Assembly (NCBI GenBank): GCA_902826455.1
Contig: CADEEV010000002.1
Coordinates: forward strand, 124,001-188,000
Direction of reading: 5' to 3'
Source: an uncultured Acidobacteriota bacterium
GTDB taxonomy: Bacteria; Acidobacteriota; Vicinamibacteria; Fen-336
DNA: 64,000 nucleotides
Every line of letters begins with the position of its first letter. Position 1 is the stretch's first letter. A program made the translations under genes and the position numbers. Positions 15,282 to 24,351 of the stretch are shown piece by piece. Under the pieces are notes generated by a model. The model made no database searches. It was not told the DNA's origin and saw nothing but the letters and a program-made list of their open reading frames with translations.

Positions 15282-17804
15282 GTGCAGAGCTTTCTACAGG
15301 ACCTGGGGTTCGGTGTACGCCTGCTGCGCAAGACGCCCGGCTTCACGGCCATCGCGATCCTGGTGCTGGCCCTGGGCATCGGCGCCAACGCCTCCATCTT
15401 CGGGCTCGTCAACGCCTGTCTGCTGCGGCCGCTGTCCGGGGCCCAGTCGGGCACGCTCTACGGCCTGTTCGCCCGCGGCGCCCATGCCGACGACTGGCGC
15501 GAGTTCTCCTACCCCGGCTATCGCGAGATCCGCGAGCGCGCCCCCGTGTTCGCGTCGCTGGCCGCGCATGCCCTGACGCTGGTCGGCGTGCGGCAGGGGG
15601 ACGAGACCCGCAAGGTCATGGGCTCCCTGGTCTCGTCCAATTATTTCGACGCCCTCGGCGCGCCCGTGCTGCGCGGCCGCGGCTTCTCGCCGGGCGAGGA
15701 GCGTGATCCCGCGGCCGAGGTGGCGGTGGTGAGCGACGCGTGGGCCGAGGCGCACGGCGGGGTGGCCGAGCAGCTCGGCGCCTCGATCGTGGTGAACTCG
15801 CGGACGCTCACGATCGTGGGCGTCACGGCGCCCGGCTTCACCGGCACGACTGCCCTCGTGTCGCCCGACGTCTGGATGCCCCTCGGCCTCTACGACGCGA
15901 TGATCGGCGACATGGAGCGGCGCGGGGTGCCCCGGCGCCTCGAGGACCGCGCGAACCAGGCGCTGATGCTGTTCGGCCGGCTCGGGCCCGGGATCAGCCG
16001 AGCCTCGGCCACGGCGCGCCTCGACGTCCTCGCGGCCGACCTGCGCCGCGCGTCGCCGTCCGACAGCCCGGACGAGGCGCTCGTCCTCCACGAGCTGCCG
16101 CGCCTCGTGATGAGCAGCGCCCCGCAGACCGACGGGGTCCTGGCTGCGCCCTTCGCGATGCTCCTCGCGATGGCCGGCATCGTGCTGCTCGTGGCGTGCC
16201 TCAACCTCGCGAACATGCTGCTGGCGCGCGGCGAGGCGCGGCGCAAGGAGATCGCGGTACGCCTCGCGATCGGCGGCGGGCGCGGCCGCATCCTGCGCCA
16301 GCTCCTGACCGAGGCGCTGCTGCTGGCCCTCGCGGGCGGGGCCGCCGGGGTCGCCCTGGCGTGGGGCGCCCAGCGCGCCCTCGTGAGCTCGATCGCCCCC
16401 TTGCTCCCGTTCACGATGGCGTACGACGCGCGGCCCGACACGCGGGTGCTGCTCGCGACCCTCGCCGTCTGCGTGCTCAGCACGGTGCTGGCGGCCCTCG
16501 GGCCGGCGCTGCGCGTCACGGGCGGCGACGTGCTGCCCGACCTCCAGCAGACCGCAGGCGTGCCGCGCTCCCGCGGCCGGCGCGGCGCGTGGTCGCCCCG
16601 TCACCTGCTGGTCGTGGGCCAGATCGCGCTCTCCCTCGTGCTCGTGAGCAGCGCCCTGCTCTTCATCCAGGGCGCGCGCCAGGCGGCCGCCACGGAGCCC
16701 GGCTTCGCCCTCGCGGGCGGCGTCGTCGCGGAGCTCGACGCGAGCCTCGCCGGCTACGACGAGGACCGTGGCCGCGCGGCGTTCGGGGCGGTGCTGGAGC
16801 GCGTGCGCGCGCTTCCGGGTGTCGCCGCCGCCAGCCCGGCCTCGATCGTGCCGTTCGGGATGGTCACCAACTCCCGCCACGTGGAGACGCCCGAGAGCCG
16901 TGCGACGTCCAAGGGCGGACCCGACCCCGCGTCCCGACGCGCCGTCTTCGTGCTCGTGGGCGCCGACTACTTCCGTACCCTCGGCCTGTCCCTGCTGCGA
17001 GGCCGGGAGTTCGACGCGTCCGAGGAGACGCGCGACGCCCACCGCAGCGTCGCCATCGTCGACGAGCCGCTGGCGCGCCGCCTGTGGCCTGGCCAGGACC
17101 CGATCGGCCGCACGGTGCTCGACGTCGCGGACGACGGGAAGACGGCCGCGACCTACGAGGTCGTCGGCGTCGCACCCGGGGTCCGCCACAACCTCTTCAA
17201 CGCCGAGCCCGTGGCCCACCTCTACGTGCCGACGGGGGCGCGCTACCAGGCGAACCTGACGCTGCACGTGAAGGCGGCCGCGGGAGGGCCGGGGGAGGCC
17301 GCCCTGCTCGACAGCCTGCGCCGCGAGATCCGCGCCGTCGACGGGGCGCTTCCGATCGTCCAGCTCCGCAGCCTGCGGGCCCATCGCGACGCGAGCATCC
17401 TGCTGTGGGCGGTGCGCGCGGTGGCGCGCCTCTTCACCAGCCTCGGCGTGCTGGCACTGTTCCTGTCGGTCGTCGGCGTCTACGGCCTGCGGGCCTTCCT
17501 GGTCGCGCAGCGCACGCGGGAGATCGGCATCCGCATGGCCCTGGGCGCCACGCCGGGCGACGTGCGCCGGCTGGTCCTGGGCGAAGGCCTGACGCTGCTC
17601 GGTTGGGGGCTCGGGATCGGCCTGCTGCTGTCGGCTCTCGCGGCGCGGCTGCTCTCGAGCCTGCTGTTCCAGGCCAGCGCCGCCGATCCCCTCGTGTTCA
17701 CCGCGGCGCCGCTGCTGCTGGGAGCCGCGACCCTGCTCGCCTGCGATCTGCCCGCGCGCCGGGCGACGCGCATCGCCCCGACCGTGGCCCTGCGCCACGA
17801 CTGA
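15282..17804 (+). CDS. ABC-type FtsX/MacB permease of the ADOP kind (1)
   Basis: An 840-aa permease with two MacB-type periplasmic core domains and two FtsX helical bundles. Helix 1 is at about 20-45 (FTAIAILVLALGIGANASIFGLVNACLL), a triple-helix block at about 290-430, and a C-terminal block at about 710-840. The N-terminal 'LLRKTPGFTAIAILVLALGIGANASIF' type sequence and C-terminal 'REIGIRMALGA' are standard for the permeases expanded in Acidobacteriota. There is no ATPase gene beside it. Start: a TTG at 15258 is in frame, but GGAGG at 15272-15276 sits 5 nt before GTG 15282, so GTG is preferred. This copy lacks the PadR partner and N-terminal prefix domain of copy 2 at 33.6 kb. Confidence 0.9.
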   Translation: MQSFLQDLGFGVRLLRKTPGFTAIAILVLALGIGANASIFGLVNACLLRPLSGAQSGTLYGLFARGAHADDWREFSYPGYREIRERAPVFASLAAHALTLVGVRQGDETRKVMGSLVSSNYFDALGAPVLRGRGFSPGEERDPAAEVAVVSDAWAEAHGGVAEQLGASIVVNSRTLTIVGVTAPGFTGTTALVSPDVWMPLGLYDAMIGDMERRGVPRRLEDRANQALMLFGRLGPGISRASATARLDVLAADLRRASPSDSPDEALVLHELPRLVMSSAPQTDGVLAAPFAMLLAMAGIVLLVACLNLANMLLARGEARRKEIAVRLAIGGGRGRILRQLLTEALLLALAGGAAGVALAWGAQRALVSSIAPLLPFTMAYDARPDTRVLLATLAVCVLSTVLAALGPALRVTGGDVLPDLQQTAGVPRSRGRRGAWSPRHLLVVGQIALSLVLVSSALLFIQGARQAAATEPGFALAGGVVAELDASLAGYDEDRGRAAFGAVLERVRALPGVAAASPASIVPFGMVTNSRHVETPESRATSKGGPDPASRRAVFVLVGADYFRTLGLSLLRGREFDASEETRDAHRSVAIVDEPLARRLWPGQDPIGRTVLDVADDGKTAATYEVVGVAPGVRHNLFNAEPVAHLYVPTGARYQANLTLHVKAAAGGPGEAALLDSLRREIRAVDGALPIVQLRSLRAHRDASILLWAVRAVARLFTSLGVLALFLSVVGVYGLRAFLVAQRTREIGIRMALGATPGDVRRLVLGEGLTLLGWGLGIGLLLSALAARLLSSLLFQASAADPLVFTAAPLLLGAATLLACDLPARRATRIAPTVALRHD

Positions 17805-17840
17805 GCCGGCGCAGCCGGGTACAATCGCCATCCGATTGGC

Positions 17841-19490
17841 ATGCTGAAGCCCTGGTGCCGCACGATCCTGCTGCTCGCCGGGCTCTGGGCGGCGGCGCCG
17901 CCCGCGGCCGCCGAGGAATGGCACGAGGCCTATCGTGCCGGCGTCCAGGCCTTGGGCCGCGGCAACGCCCAGGCCGCGGTGACGGCCCTGAAGCGCGCGA
18001 TCGCCATGCGGCCCGAGCCCGGCCGCAACGTCCTCACGTACGGCACGAACTTCGAGCCGCGCTACTTCCCGTACCTGCGCCTCGCCGAGGCCCATCTCGC
18101 CCTGGGGCAGATCGCGGAGGCGCGCGCGGCCCTCGAGGCCTCGGCCGCGCGCGATGTCGAACCGGCCGCCGAGCGCCAGGGGCTCCTCGCCCGTGTCGAG
18201 AGCGCCGCCGAGGCTCGCCGGCCCCCGCCGCCGACGGTCGCGGCCGCTCCGCCCCCGCCGCCCGCGACCGTACCGCCCGTCACCGAACCGCCGGCGCCGC
18301 CCACGACGACGACGCTGGCCGCGGCTCCGACGCTTCCACCCACGACGCTCGCTCGCGCCGCGGCTCCCAGCCGGCCGCCGTCCACGACCGTTCCCGCGAC
18401 GACGCTGCCGGCGCCTCCCACGACCCTCGCGAGGGTCGAGCCGGCACCGGTCGCGACGCCGGCCCCCGCCCCGGCCGTGCCCGCGCCCGGGCCCGGAGCG
18501 AGCTGGCTCGTGTTCGGCGCCGTCGCGCTGGCGCTCGTCGCGGCCGTGGCGTGGACCGTCCTGCGCAAGCCGTCGCCCGTGGGGTCCGAGCCGGCGTCGC
18601 TTCCGAGCCTGGCCCTCGACGGTCCCCGAACCGGGTCCGGCTCCCACGTCAGTCCCGGCGCGAGCCGCGACGCCCAGGGCCAGGAGTGGTTCGGCGATTT
18701 CCGGCTGCTCGGCCTGCTGGGACGCGGCGGGATGGCCTCGGTCTACAAGGCCGAGCGCCTGGGGGAGCTCCTGGCGCTCAAGCGGCCCCTCGGGAGCTTC
18801 CTCGAGGACCGCGAGTTCCTCGCGCGCTTCCTGCGCGAGGCCGACATCGGCCGCACCCTCAACCACCCGAACATCGTGCGCATCCTCGCCCGGGGCCACG
18901 TGGCCGAGGTGCCGTACTTCACGATGGAGCTGCTCGCCGGCGAGACGCTGCAGGCGCTCGTCGCGAAGCGCGGCGCGCTGCCCCCGCGCGAGGCCGCGTC
19001 GCTCGTCGCGCAGGTCGCCGAGGCCCTCGACTTCGCCCACAGCAAGGGCGTCGTGCACCGCGACCTCAAGCCGTCGAACATCATGGTGCTGGCCGACGGC
19101 ACCGCGAAGGTGATGGACTTCGGGATCGCCCGCGCGGCGCGCTTCGACGGCCTCACGGCCACGGGCGCGTTCATGGGCACGCCCGACTACGTGGCTCCCG
19201 AGGTGATCGAGGGCCGCGGGGCCGAAGCCCGGAGCGACCTCTACTCGCTCGGCGCCCTCTTCTACGAGCTGCTGGCCGGCGTGCGGCCCTTCACCGGCGA
19301 CACGGCCTTCGCGATCCTGCGCAAGCACTGCGGCGATCCGCCGCGGCCGCCGTCGCAGCTCGCGCCCGCGATCCCGGCGGAGATCGAGGCGATCGTCCTG
19401 CGCCTGCTCGCCAAGGCGCCCGCCGATCGCCTCGCGAGCGCCGAAGAGCTCGTCGTGAGCCTGCGCGACTGGCTCAATCGCGCCGCCTGA
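17841..19490 (+). CDS. Membrane Ser/Thr kinase with periplasmic TPR sensor at the N-terminus
   Basis: A 549-aa protein. Signal peptide (1-24, PAAAEE), then two TPR-like repeats (about 27-115, including YLRLAEAHLALGQIAEARAAL), a Pro/Thr-rich linker (about 128-205), a single membrane helix (about 215-237) and a cytosolic Hanks-type kinase (about 283-545). Kinase marks: GRGGMASVY, VVHRDLKPSN, MDFGIA, YVAPE, and SDLYSLG. Most bacterial PknB-type kinases have the kinase first and the sensor last; here the order is reversed. The sensor half resembles the separate TPR protein at 45-46 kb that is paired with its own kinase. A -10-like TACAAT at 17820 precedes it. Its 3' end overlaps the convergent transporter gene by 17 bp. 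Confidence 0.9.
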   Translation: MLKPWCRTILLLAGLWAAAPPAAAEEWHEAYRAGVQALGRGNAQAAVTALKRAIAMRPEPGRNVLTYGTNFEPRYFPYLRLAEAHLALGQIAEARAALEASAARDVEPAAERQGLLARVESAAEARRPPPPTVAAAPPPPPATVPPVTEPPAPPTTTTLAAAPTLPPTTLARAAAPSRPPSTTVPATTLPAPPTTLARVEPAPVATPAPAPAVPAPGPGASWLVFGAVALALVAAVAWTVLRKPSPVGSEPASLPSLALDGPRTGSGSHVSPGASRDAQGQEWFGDFRLLGLLGRGGMASVYKAERLGELLALKRPLGSFLEDREFLARFLREADIGRTLNHPNIVRILARGHVAEVPYFTMELLAGETLQALVAKRGALPPREAASLVAQVAEALDFAHSKGVVHRDLKPSNIMVLADGTAKVMDFGIARAARFDGLTATGAFMGTPDYVAPEVIEGRGAEARSDLYSLGALFYELLAGVRPFTGDTAFAILRKHCGDPPRPPSQLAPAIPAEIEAIVLRLLAKAPADRLASAEELVVSLRDWLNRAA

Positions 19491-21552
19491 GCGAGCGGCG
19501 GCGCTCGGCCATCCGCTTCAAGGCCTCGATGGCCTGGGCCCCGCCCCCGCCGCCCGCGGAGCCGCTCGCGCCGGCGAGGCGCAGCACGCCGGTCGCGAGC
19601 TCGCGGGGCAGCGCCGTCTCGAGGTACTCGAGGGCCGTGCCGCGCAACGCGGCGTCGGACCCCGCGAGGGCGCGCTCCGCGACCTGGACGGCCTCGCGAT
19701 CGAGGGCGATCGACAGCAGCGTGAGCACGTAGGCGAGGCGCGCCTCGCGCGAGGCGCCGCTGCGCGCCTCCTCGAGCTCCCGGGCCACGGCGGAGAACAC
19801 GCGAGGGGCGGCCGGCCGCAGCTCCGGATGACGCGCCGCCTGGCTCGCGAGGGCGGCGCCGCACGCGTCCCGTACCGCGAACGCCGCGTCGTCGAGCCCG
19901 TGGAGCAGCGCCTCGCTCGCGCGCGGATCCGCCACGGCCTTCAGGAGCCGGGGCAGGCGGCGCCGCACCACGGGATCGCGGCGCTCGTCGAGGATCGCGT
20001 CGGCGATCTGCCCCACGGCTCCCGGCGCCAGCTTCTGGAGCGCGCGGAACGCGTCCAGGGCGACGTCGTTGCGGCCGAGCAGGGGGACGAGGTGACCCAC
20101 GAGGCCGGGGTCGAGAGGCGTCGCGCCCTCGCGCAACGCGGCCCGGATGCGGAAGGGATCCCGCGAGCGCAGCTCGGCGATCCGGCGCACGAGGGAGTCG
20201 TCGGCTGGCGCCACCGGCGTCGGCGCCGCGAGCGGCGTCTCGAAGCCCGAGCCGAAGGACGACGCCCCCGCGAGAGCCGGCATCGCCATCGTGAGGCGCG
20301 TGGTCTGGTCCACGACGTCGCCGGGATCGAGCCTCACGCGGCCCGCGCGCAGCCCGTCCTCGAGGGTCGAGACGTAGCCGCGATGGAGCAGCTGGGTGAG
20401 TCCGGCCGCGATCACCGATACGCCGCAGGCGAGGAACAGGAGCGCCCGGTCGGGGGCGTCGAGGACGCGCACGGCGAGCAGGGTCAGGGCGCCGCCGACC
20501 AGGGCGCCGACCTTGTCGAAGGCGACGTCCACGACCTGCTTCGTCGAGCGCTTCTGACCCTCGGGCAGCGGCGTGAACAGGAGCTCGTAGGCCGAGCGGA
20601 ACAGCGAGTTCGAGAGCACGTCCTGGCCGGCCCGGGCGAGCGCCGCGGTCATGAGGCGCAGGTCGAGCAGCCCCAGGCCCGCGGCGAGCGCGACGTAGAG
20701 CGGGCGCAGGGCGGCCGTGCGCGCGAGACCGAGGCCCGAGAGGGCGGGGCGCGTCAGGAAGCGCTGCACCAGGACGCCGGCGAGCCCGACCGCGGCCTGG
20801 TACGCCGCGAAGAAGCCGACGAGGGCCTGGGGGGTGAGGCTCGCCGCGGCGTGGGCCTTCAGCACGTAGTCGAGCAGCACCTCGACCCCCGATCCCAGGG
20901 CGACGAGGAGCGCGAGCAGGCGCAGGTACGGCATCTGGCCGAGAGGCCGCGAAGGCGTCGTGGCCTCGGGCGGCTTCGCCACCGTCACGTCGCCCGCGAA
21001 GCGCACGAGGCAGACGAGCGCCAGGACGTTGAGGCCGGCGGTCATGGGCAGCAGCATGAGCAACGGCACGTAACGGGAGGCGGCGAGGGCGAGGCCGCCG
21101 CCCAGGATCCCGCCGAGCGCCGCCCCGAAGCCGAGGCGCCCCATGACGCCCTTCAGCACCCACGGGTCGAAGCGCTCGCTCGTCACCGACCAGAAGCCCG
21201 AGACGAGCGTTCCGCCCGTGGCGGCGATCTGCAGGTAGAGCAGGACCCCGGCGAGCCGGGGCGCCGACGACGCGAGCACGAACTGTCCGAGGAGCAGGGC
21301 CGCGTTGGCGCCGACGAGGGCGGGCATCACCTGGCGCGGCGCCCGGTTCGCGAGCAGGCGGCCGGCCAGGATCGCCGCGGCGATGGCCACCACGGACGCG
21401 CCGATCATCACTCCGGGCAGCGACGCCGGAGCGTGATGGGAGAGGAAGAGGGCGTCGCGCGTCGCCTTGCCCGTCACCTGCTGCGCGACGAGGAGGGCCA
21501 CGGCCCACGCGCCCCAGGCCGCGTCGCGGGTGGCTTCGGCCGGCGCTTTCAA
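19474..21552 (-). CDS. Nucleotide-transporter-like (ATP/ADP carrier, Npt) membrane protein with C-terminal HEAT repeats
   Basis: A 692-aa protein: about 11-12 membrane helices in residues 15-400, then a soluble alpha-helical region (about 440-670) of HEAT-like repeats such as DPVVRRRLPRLLKAVADPRASEALLHGLDD. The opening 'TGKATRDALFLSHHAPASLPGVMIG' and the mid-protein 'KRSTKQVVDVAFDKVGALVGG' resemble the bacterial ATP/ADP translocase-related (MFS-like) family, some of which carry HEAT tails. Whether it moves nucleotides is unknown. Start TTG 21552 is the only one that keeps the first helix; it lies 21 bp from the divergent FadL-like gene and appears nearly leaderless. Family call by pattern, moderate. 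Confidence 0.7.
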   Translation of the reverse strand: MKAPAEATRDAAWGAWAVALLVAQQVTGKATRDALFLSHHAPASLPGVMIGASVVAIAAAILAGRLLANRAPRQVMPALVGANAALLLGQFVLASSAPRLAGVLLYLQIAATGGTLVSGFWSVTSERFDPWVLKGVMGRLGFGAALGGILGGGLALAASRYVPLLMLLPMTAGLNVLALVCLVRFAGDVTVAKPPEATTPSRPLGQMPYLRLLALLVALGSGVEVLLDYVLKAHAAASLTPQALVGFFAAYQAAVGLAGVLVQRFLTRPALSGLGLARTAALRPLYVALAAGLGLLDLRLMTAALARAGQDVLSNSLFRSAYELLFTPLPEGQKRSTKQVVDVAFDKVGALVGGALTLLAVRVLDAPDRALLFLACGVSVIAAGLTQLLHRGYVSTLEDGLRAGRVRLDPGDVVDQTTRLTMAMPALAGASSFGSGFETPLAAPTPVAPADDSLVRRIAELRSRDPFRIRAALREGATPLDPGLVGHLVPLLGRNDVALDAFRALQKLAPGAVGQIADAILDERRDPVVRRRLPRLLKAVADPRASEALLHGLDDAAFAVRDACGAALASQAARHPELRPAAPRVFSAVARELEEARSGASREARLAYVLTLLSIALDREAVQVAERALAGSDAALRGTALEYLETALPRELATGVLRLAGASGSAGGGGGAQAIEALKRMAERRRSLRRRD

Positions 21553-21560
21553 AGTGCCCC

Positions 21561-21567
21561 TATACTA
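21561..21567. promoter_or_regulatory. Shared symmetric -10-like core (TATACTA) between divergent start codons
   Basis: The gap between TTG 21552 (minus) and ATG 21574 (plus) is 21 bp. TATACT on the plus strand ends at 21566, so +1 is near 21573, 1 nt from the ATG. On the minus strand TAGTAT ends at 21562, so +1 is near 21555, 3 nt from the TTG. The same seven bases serve both directions. No -35 box stands out and no Shine-Dalgarno exists on either side. Second such arrangement in the window. Confidence 0.45.
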
Positions 21568-21573
21568 CCCGCC

Positions 21574-22941
21574 ATGCGCGCGGCTGCAGGGGCTCTCGTC
21601 GTGGCGGCGCTCTGCGCGCCGGCGGCCGCGGTTCTCGCGCAGAGCGGGGCCGTGTTCAATCGCACGGGCTCGGGAGCGCGCGCCGCGGGCATGGCGAACG
21701 CGTTCATCGCCGTGTCCGACGACGGCACCGCCGCCTCCTGGAACCCGGCCGGCCTCGCCCAGCTGCGCAAGCCCGAGTTCTCCATCGTGAGCGCGACCGT
21801 CGCCCAGAGCATGAGTGGCCGCGGCTTCCGAGCCTTCGACGACTCGCGGGTGTTCTCGCCCTTCAGCACCTCGCACCGCACCAACAACGTGGAGTTCGCG
21901 AGCCTCGCGGTGCCGGTCACGCTGTTCAAGAAACCCGTGACGTTCCAGACGGCGTGGCAGCGCCTCTACACCCTGGACCTGCGCGAGAGCCTGCGCACCG
22001 TGGGGACGTCCCTCGCCGATCCCGCCGAGCCGGCCCTCGACCTCGTGAGCGACATCGACACCACGGGCGGCATCGACCTGCTCTCGTTCTCGACCGCGGT
22101 GAAGCTCACGCCGCGCCTGGCCCTGGGCGCCGGCGTCAACTTCTGGCGCGGCGACTGGTTCGAGGTCGACCACCGCAGCCTGAGCCTGCTCGACGGAACG
22201 ACCCCGACGGAGTTCGGCGAGCTCGAGCAGAAGAACCGGCTCCGCGGCCACAGCGTGAACCTGGGCCTGCTCCTCACGTACCCGCGCTGGAGCGTCGGCT
22301 TGCAGTACCAGGGCGAGCTCTCGGGCGATTTCCACGTGGACAACGTGCTGCGCACCTCGGCCGTGCCCGGCGTCATGCACGAGTCGGCCGACGCCCGCGC
22401 CGACTTTCCCCAGGCGTTCGCGATCGGCACCGCCTTCCGGCCCGGGCGCTTCACGATCGCCTTCGACCTCACGTGGGACGACTGGACCGAGACGACCGTG
22501 ACCCTCCAGGACCGGGAGCCGAGGAGCATCTTCGACGGCCTCCCGAAGGCGCTCTCGGGCACGCGCGACACGCTCTCGGCCCACGCCGGAGCCGAGTACC
22601 TGGTCCACGGCGAGGGCTACGTCGTGCCGTTGCGCCTGGGCGTCGCCTGGGAGCCCCAGGGCCCGCGCAACGCCTACACCCGCGAGGGCGCCAAGTACGT
22701 GATGCTCGCCGCCGGCACGGGCTACAACACGAACACGCTCAAGTTCGACGCGGCGGTCCAGTATCGCCGTTCGAACTTCCTCGACGGCGACGAAGTCGGC
22801 GTCTTGCCCCGGGACGAGTACTTTCCGGCCGTGATCGGGGAGCGCGACGTCAGCGAGTGGCGCGTCAAGTTCTCCGTGATCCTGCGCCTCGCCGACACCG
22901 ACGGCTTGCGGGGCCGCCTGAAGAGGATGTTCGGCGGCTAG
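21574..22941 (+). CDS. FadL/OmpP1-family outer-membrane protein
   Basis: A 455-aa protein with a signal peptide (1-23, AVLAQ) followed by the FadL-type opening GSGARAAGMANAFIAVSDDGTAASWNPAGLAQL, the hatch/N-terminal signature of this beta-barrel family. The rest alternates in beta-strand fashion and ends in a strand (WRVKFSVILRLAD) plus a short basic tail, not the classic terminal Phe. FadL proteins pass hydrophobic molecules through the outer membrane. A PorV-like protein is the chief alternative. ATG 21574 selected; it has no Shine-Dalgarno and lies next to the shared -10 element. Confidence 0.82.
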   Translation: MRAAAGALVVAALCAPAAAVLAQSGAVFNRTGSGARAAGMANAFIAVSDDGTAASWNPAGLAQLRKPEFSIVSATVAQSMSGRGFRAFDDSRVFSPFSTSHRTNNVEFASLAVPVTLFKKPVTFQTAWQRLYTLDLRESLRTVGTSLADPAEPALDLVSDIDTTGGIDLLSFSTAVKLTPRLALGAGVNFWRGDWFEVDHRSLSLLDGTTPTEFGELEQKNRLRGHSVNLGLLLTYPRWSVGLQYQGELSGDFHVDNVLRTSAVPGVMHESADARADFPQAFAIGTAFRPGRFTIAFDLTWDDWTETTVTLQDREPRSIFDGLPKALSGTRDTLSAHAGAEYLVHGEGYVVPLRLGVAWEPQGPRNAYTREGAKYVMLAAGTGYNTNTLKFDAAVQYRRSNFLDGDEVGVLPRDEYFPAVIGERDVSEWRVKFSVILRLADTDGLRGRLKRMFGG

Positions 22942-22944
22942 TCG

Positions 22945-24348
22945 TCAGCGCGGGCGGATCACGCCCACGCCGTCCTCGATCGCGATCTCGGTGCCGAAGG
23001 GCCTGGAGATGCGCTGCAGCCGCTCGAGGATCGCGCGGCCCATCGCCGGCGACGCGAGGCGCGGCACGCCGCTGCGGGTGAGCGGCTCGCCGTAACCCAG
23101 GTCGACAGGATGGAGCCGCACCTCGCTCGCGCGCCCGCCGGCGTAGCGGGTCACGGCGATCACGGTCTGGAACACCTTCTCGTCGTCGAAGCTCGTCGCG
23201 TTGAGCACCGCCGAGAGGTCCGCGTCGGTGGGTCTGGCGTCCTTGCCGAAGGCCTGCTCGAGCACGGCGCGGTTGTTCTCGTAGAGCTCGCCCGGCAGGG
23301 GCTCCTGGATGTCGCTCCAGAAGAAGTTCGCGAGGCTGTAGAAGATCGGGCGGCCCTTGTAGATCTCGATCGGCATGAGCGTGTGCTCGCCGTGACCGAC
23401 GAAGGCGCCGGCCCCTGCGTCGATCGCGTCGTGGGCGAGCGTGCGGAGGAAGTCCGCGGGCTCCGCCGGCGCCAGGCCCTTCTCGTGGGCGTGGATCGTG
23501 GCGACGAGCAGGTCCGAGTGCTGCTTGCCCAGCCGGATCGCCTGCAGGATCTCGGCCTCGTCGAGGGGGTTCATCGCATAGGAGGTGCCGGGCTTCTCCC
23601 CCACGCGGAAGCGCTGCTCGAAGAACACCCCCTCGGCCGGGGGATCCTCGTCCTCGGCGACCCTGCGCCGCTCGGCTTCCGCGGCGCGCAGGGCCTCGTA
23701 GCGCTCGGCCGTGACGACGTGGGTGCGCGTGGTGTGCAGCGCGTTCAGGCCCGGCCGTCCGTTGGCGCGGCCGTAGGGCGCCATCGCCTCGGAGTACTCG
23801 CGGAACGTCGAGGCCATGGAGACGAGCCCGATCCGGCCGCGAGGCGTCTCGAGATAGCGTGCCGCCCGGGCGTCGGCCCGCGACTCGCCGACCCCCGCGT
23901 GGACGAGGCCCGCCGCGTCGAGCAGGCGCGTCGACTCGCGCATGCCCTCGAGGCCCCAGTCGAGGCCGTGGTTGTTGGCGCGCGATACCAGGTCGAAGCC
24001 GAGGCTCTTGAGGTCCCCCGGGACGCCCGGGGGCGCCACCAGCGCCCAGTCGTCGCGTCCCGGGTAGGGAGAGCCGGAGAAGCCCGAAGGCTCGAAGGCC
24101 GTGTTCTCGAAGTTGCCGAACGTGGCGTCGGCGCCCTGCAGGATCCTCACGACCGCCGCGAAACCGGGATCGCTCGTGACGAGCGGCGCGAGCGTCCGGG
24201 ACGTGATGAGGTCTCCGACCGCCGCGAGCGTGAAGCCGTCGGCGACCCGCGTCTCGAGCTCGCGCTGCGGCGGCCTCTTCGGATCGATGAGCTCGGGCGG
24301 CGTGACGTGCTGGGCGGCGAGGAGCAGGCAGGCGGCGTGGAGAAGCAC
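22945..24348 (-). CDS. CapA-family metallophosphoesterase-like protein
   Basis: A 467-aa protein with an N-terminal hydrophobic stretch (LLHAACLLLAA), probably a signal peptide. The CapA fold is marked by AAVGDLI (metal-binding Asp), ATFGNFENTA, VSRANNHGLDWG (Asn-His pair), AGVGESRADARAA, LLVATIHAHEKG and GHGEHTLMPIEIY with paired His, then IFYSLANFFWS. CapA/PgsA proteins are linked to poly-gamma-glutamate or capsule synthesis, though many homologues have unknown roles. GTG 24348 lies 3 bp after the stop of the radical SAM gene, so the two are coupled. No CapB/CapC partner is in view. Confidence 0.88.
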   Translation of the reverse strand: MLLHAACLLLAAQHVTPPELIDPKRPPQRELETRVADGFTLAAVGDLITSRTLAPLVTSDPGFAAVVRILQGADATFGNFENTAFEPSGFSGSPYPGRDDWALVAPPGVPGDLKSLGFDLVSRANNHGLDWGLEGMRESTRLLDAAGLVHAGVGESRADARAARYLETPRGRIGLVSMASTFREYSEAMAPYGRANGRPGLNALHTTRTHVVTAERYEALRAAEAERRRVAEDEDPPAEGVFFEQRFRVGEKPGTSYAMNPLDEAEILQAIRLGKQHSDLLVATIHAHEKGLAPAEPADFLRTLAHDAIDAGAGAFVGHGEHTLMPIEIYKGRPIFYSLANFFWSDIQEPLPGELYENNRAVLEQAFGKDARPTDADLSAVLNATSFDDEKVFQTVIAVTRYAGGRASEVRLHPVDLGYGEPLTRSGVPRLASPAMGRAILERLQRISRPFGTEIAIEDGVGVIRPR

Positions 24349-24351
24349 GGG

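Noticed and set aside
15294-19328. Very long minus-strand ORF (over 1300 codons)
   Set aside because: It lies antisense to the permease and kinase genes, is Arg/Gly/Ala-rich with no domain pattern, and results from high GC suppressing stop codons.
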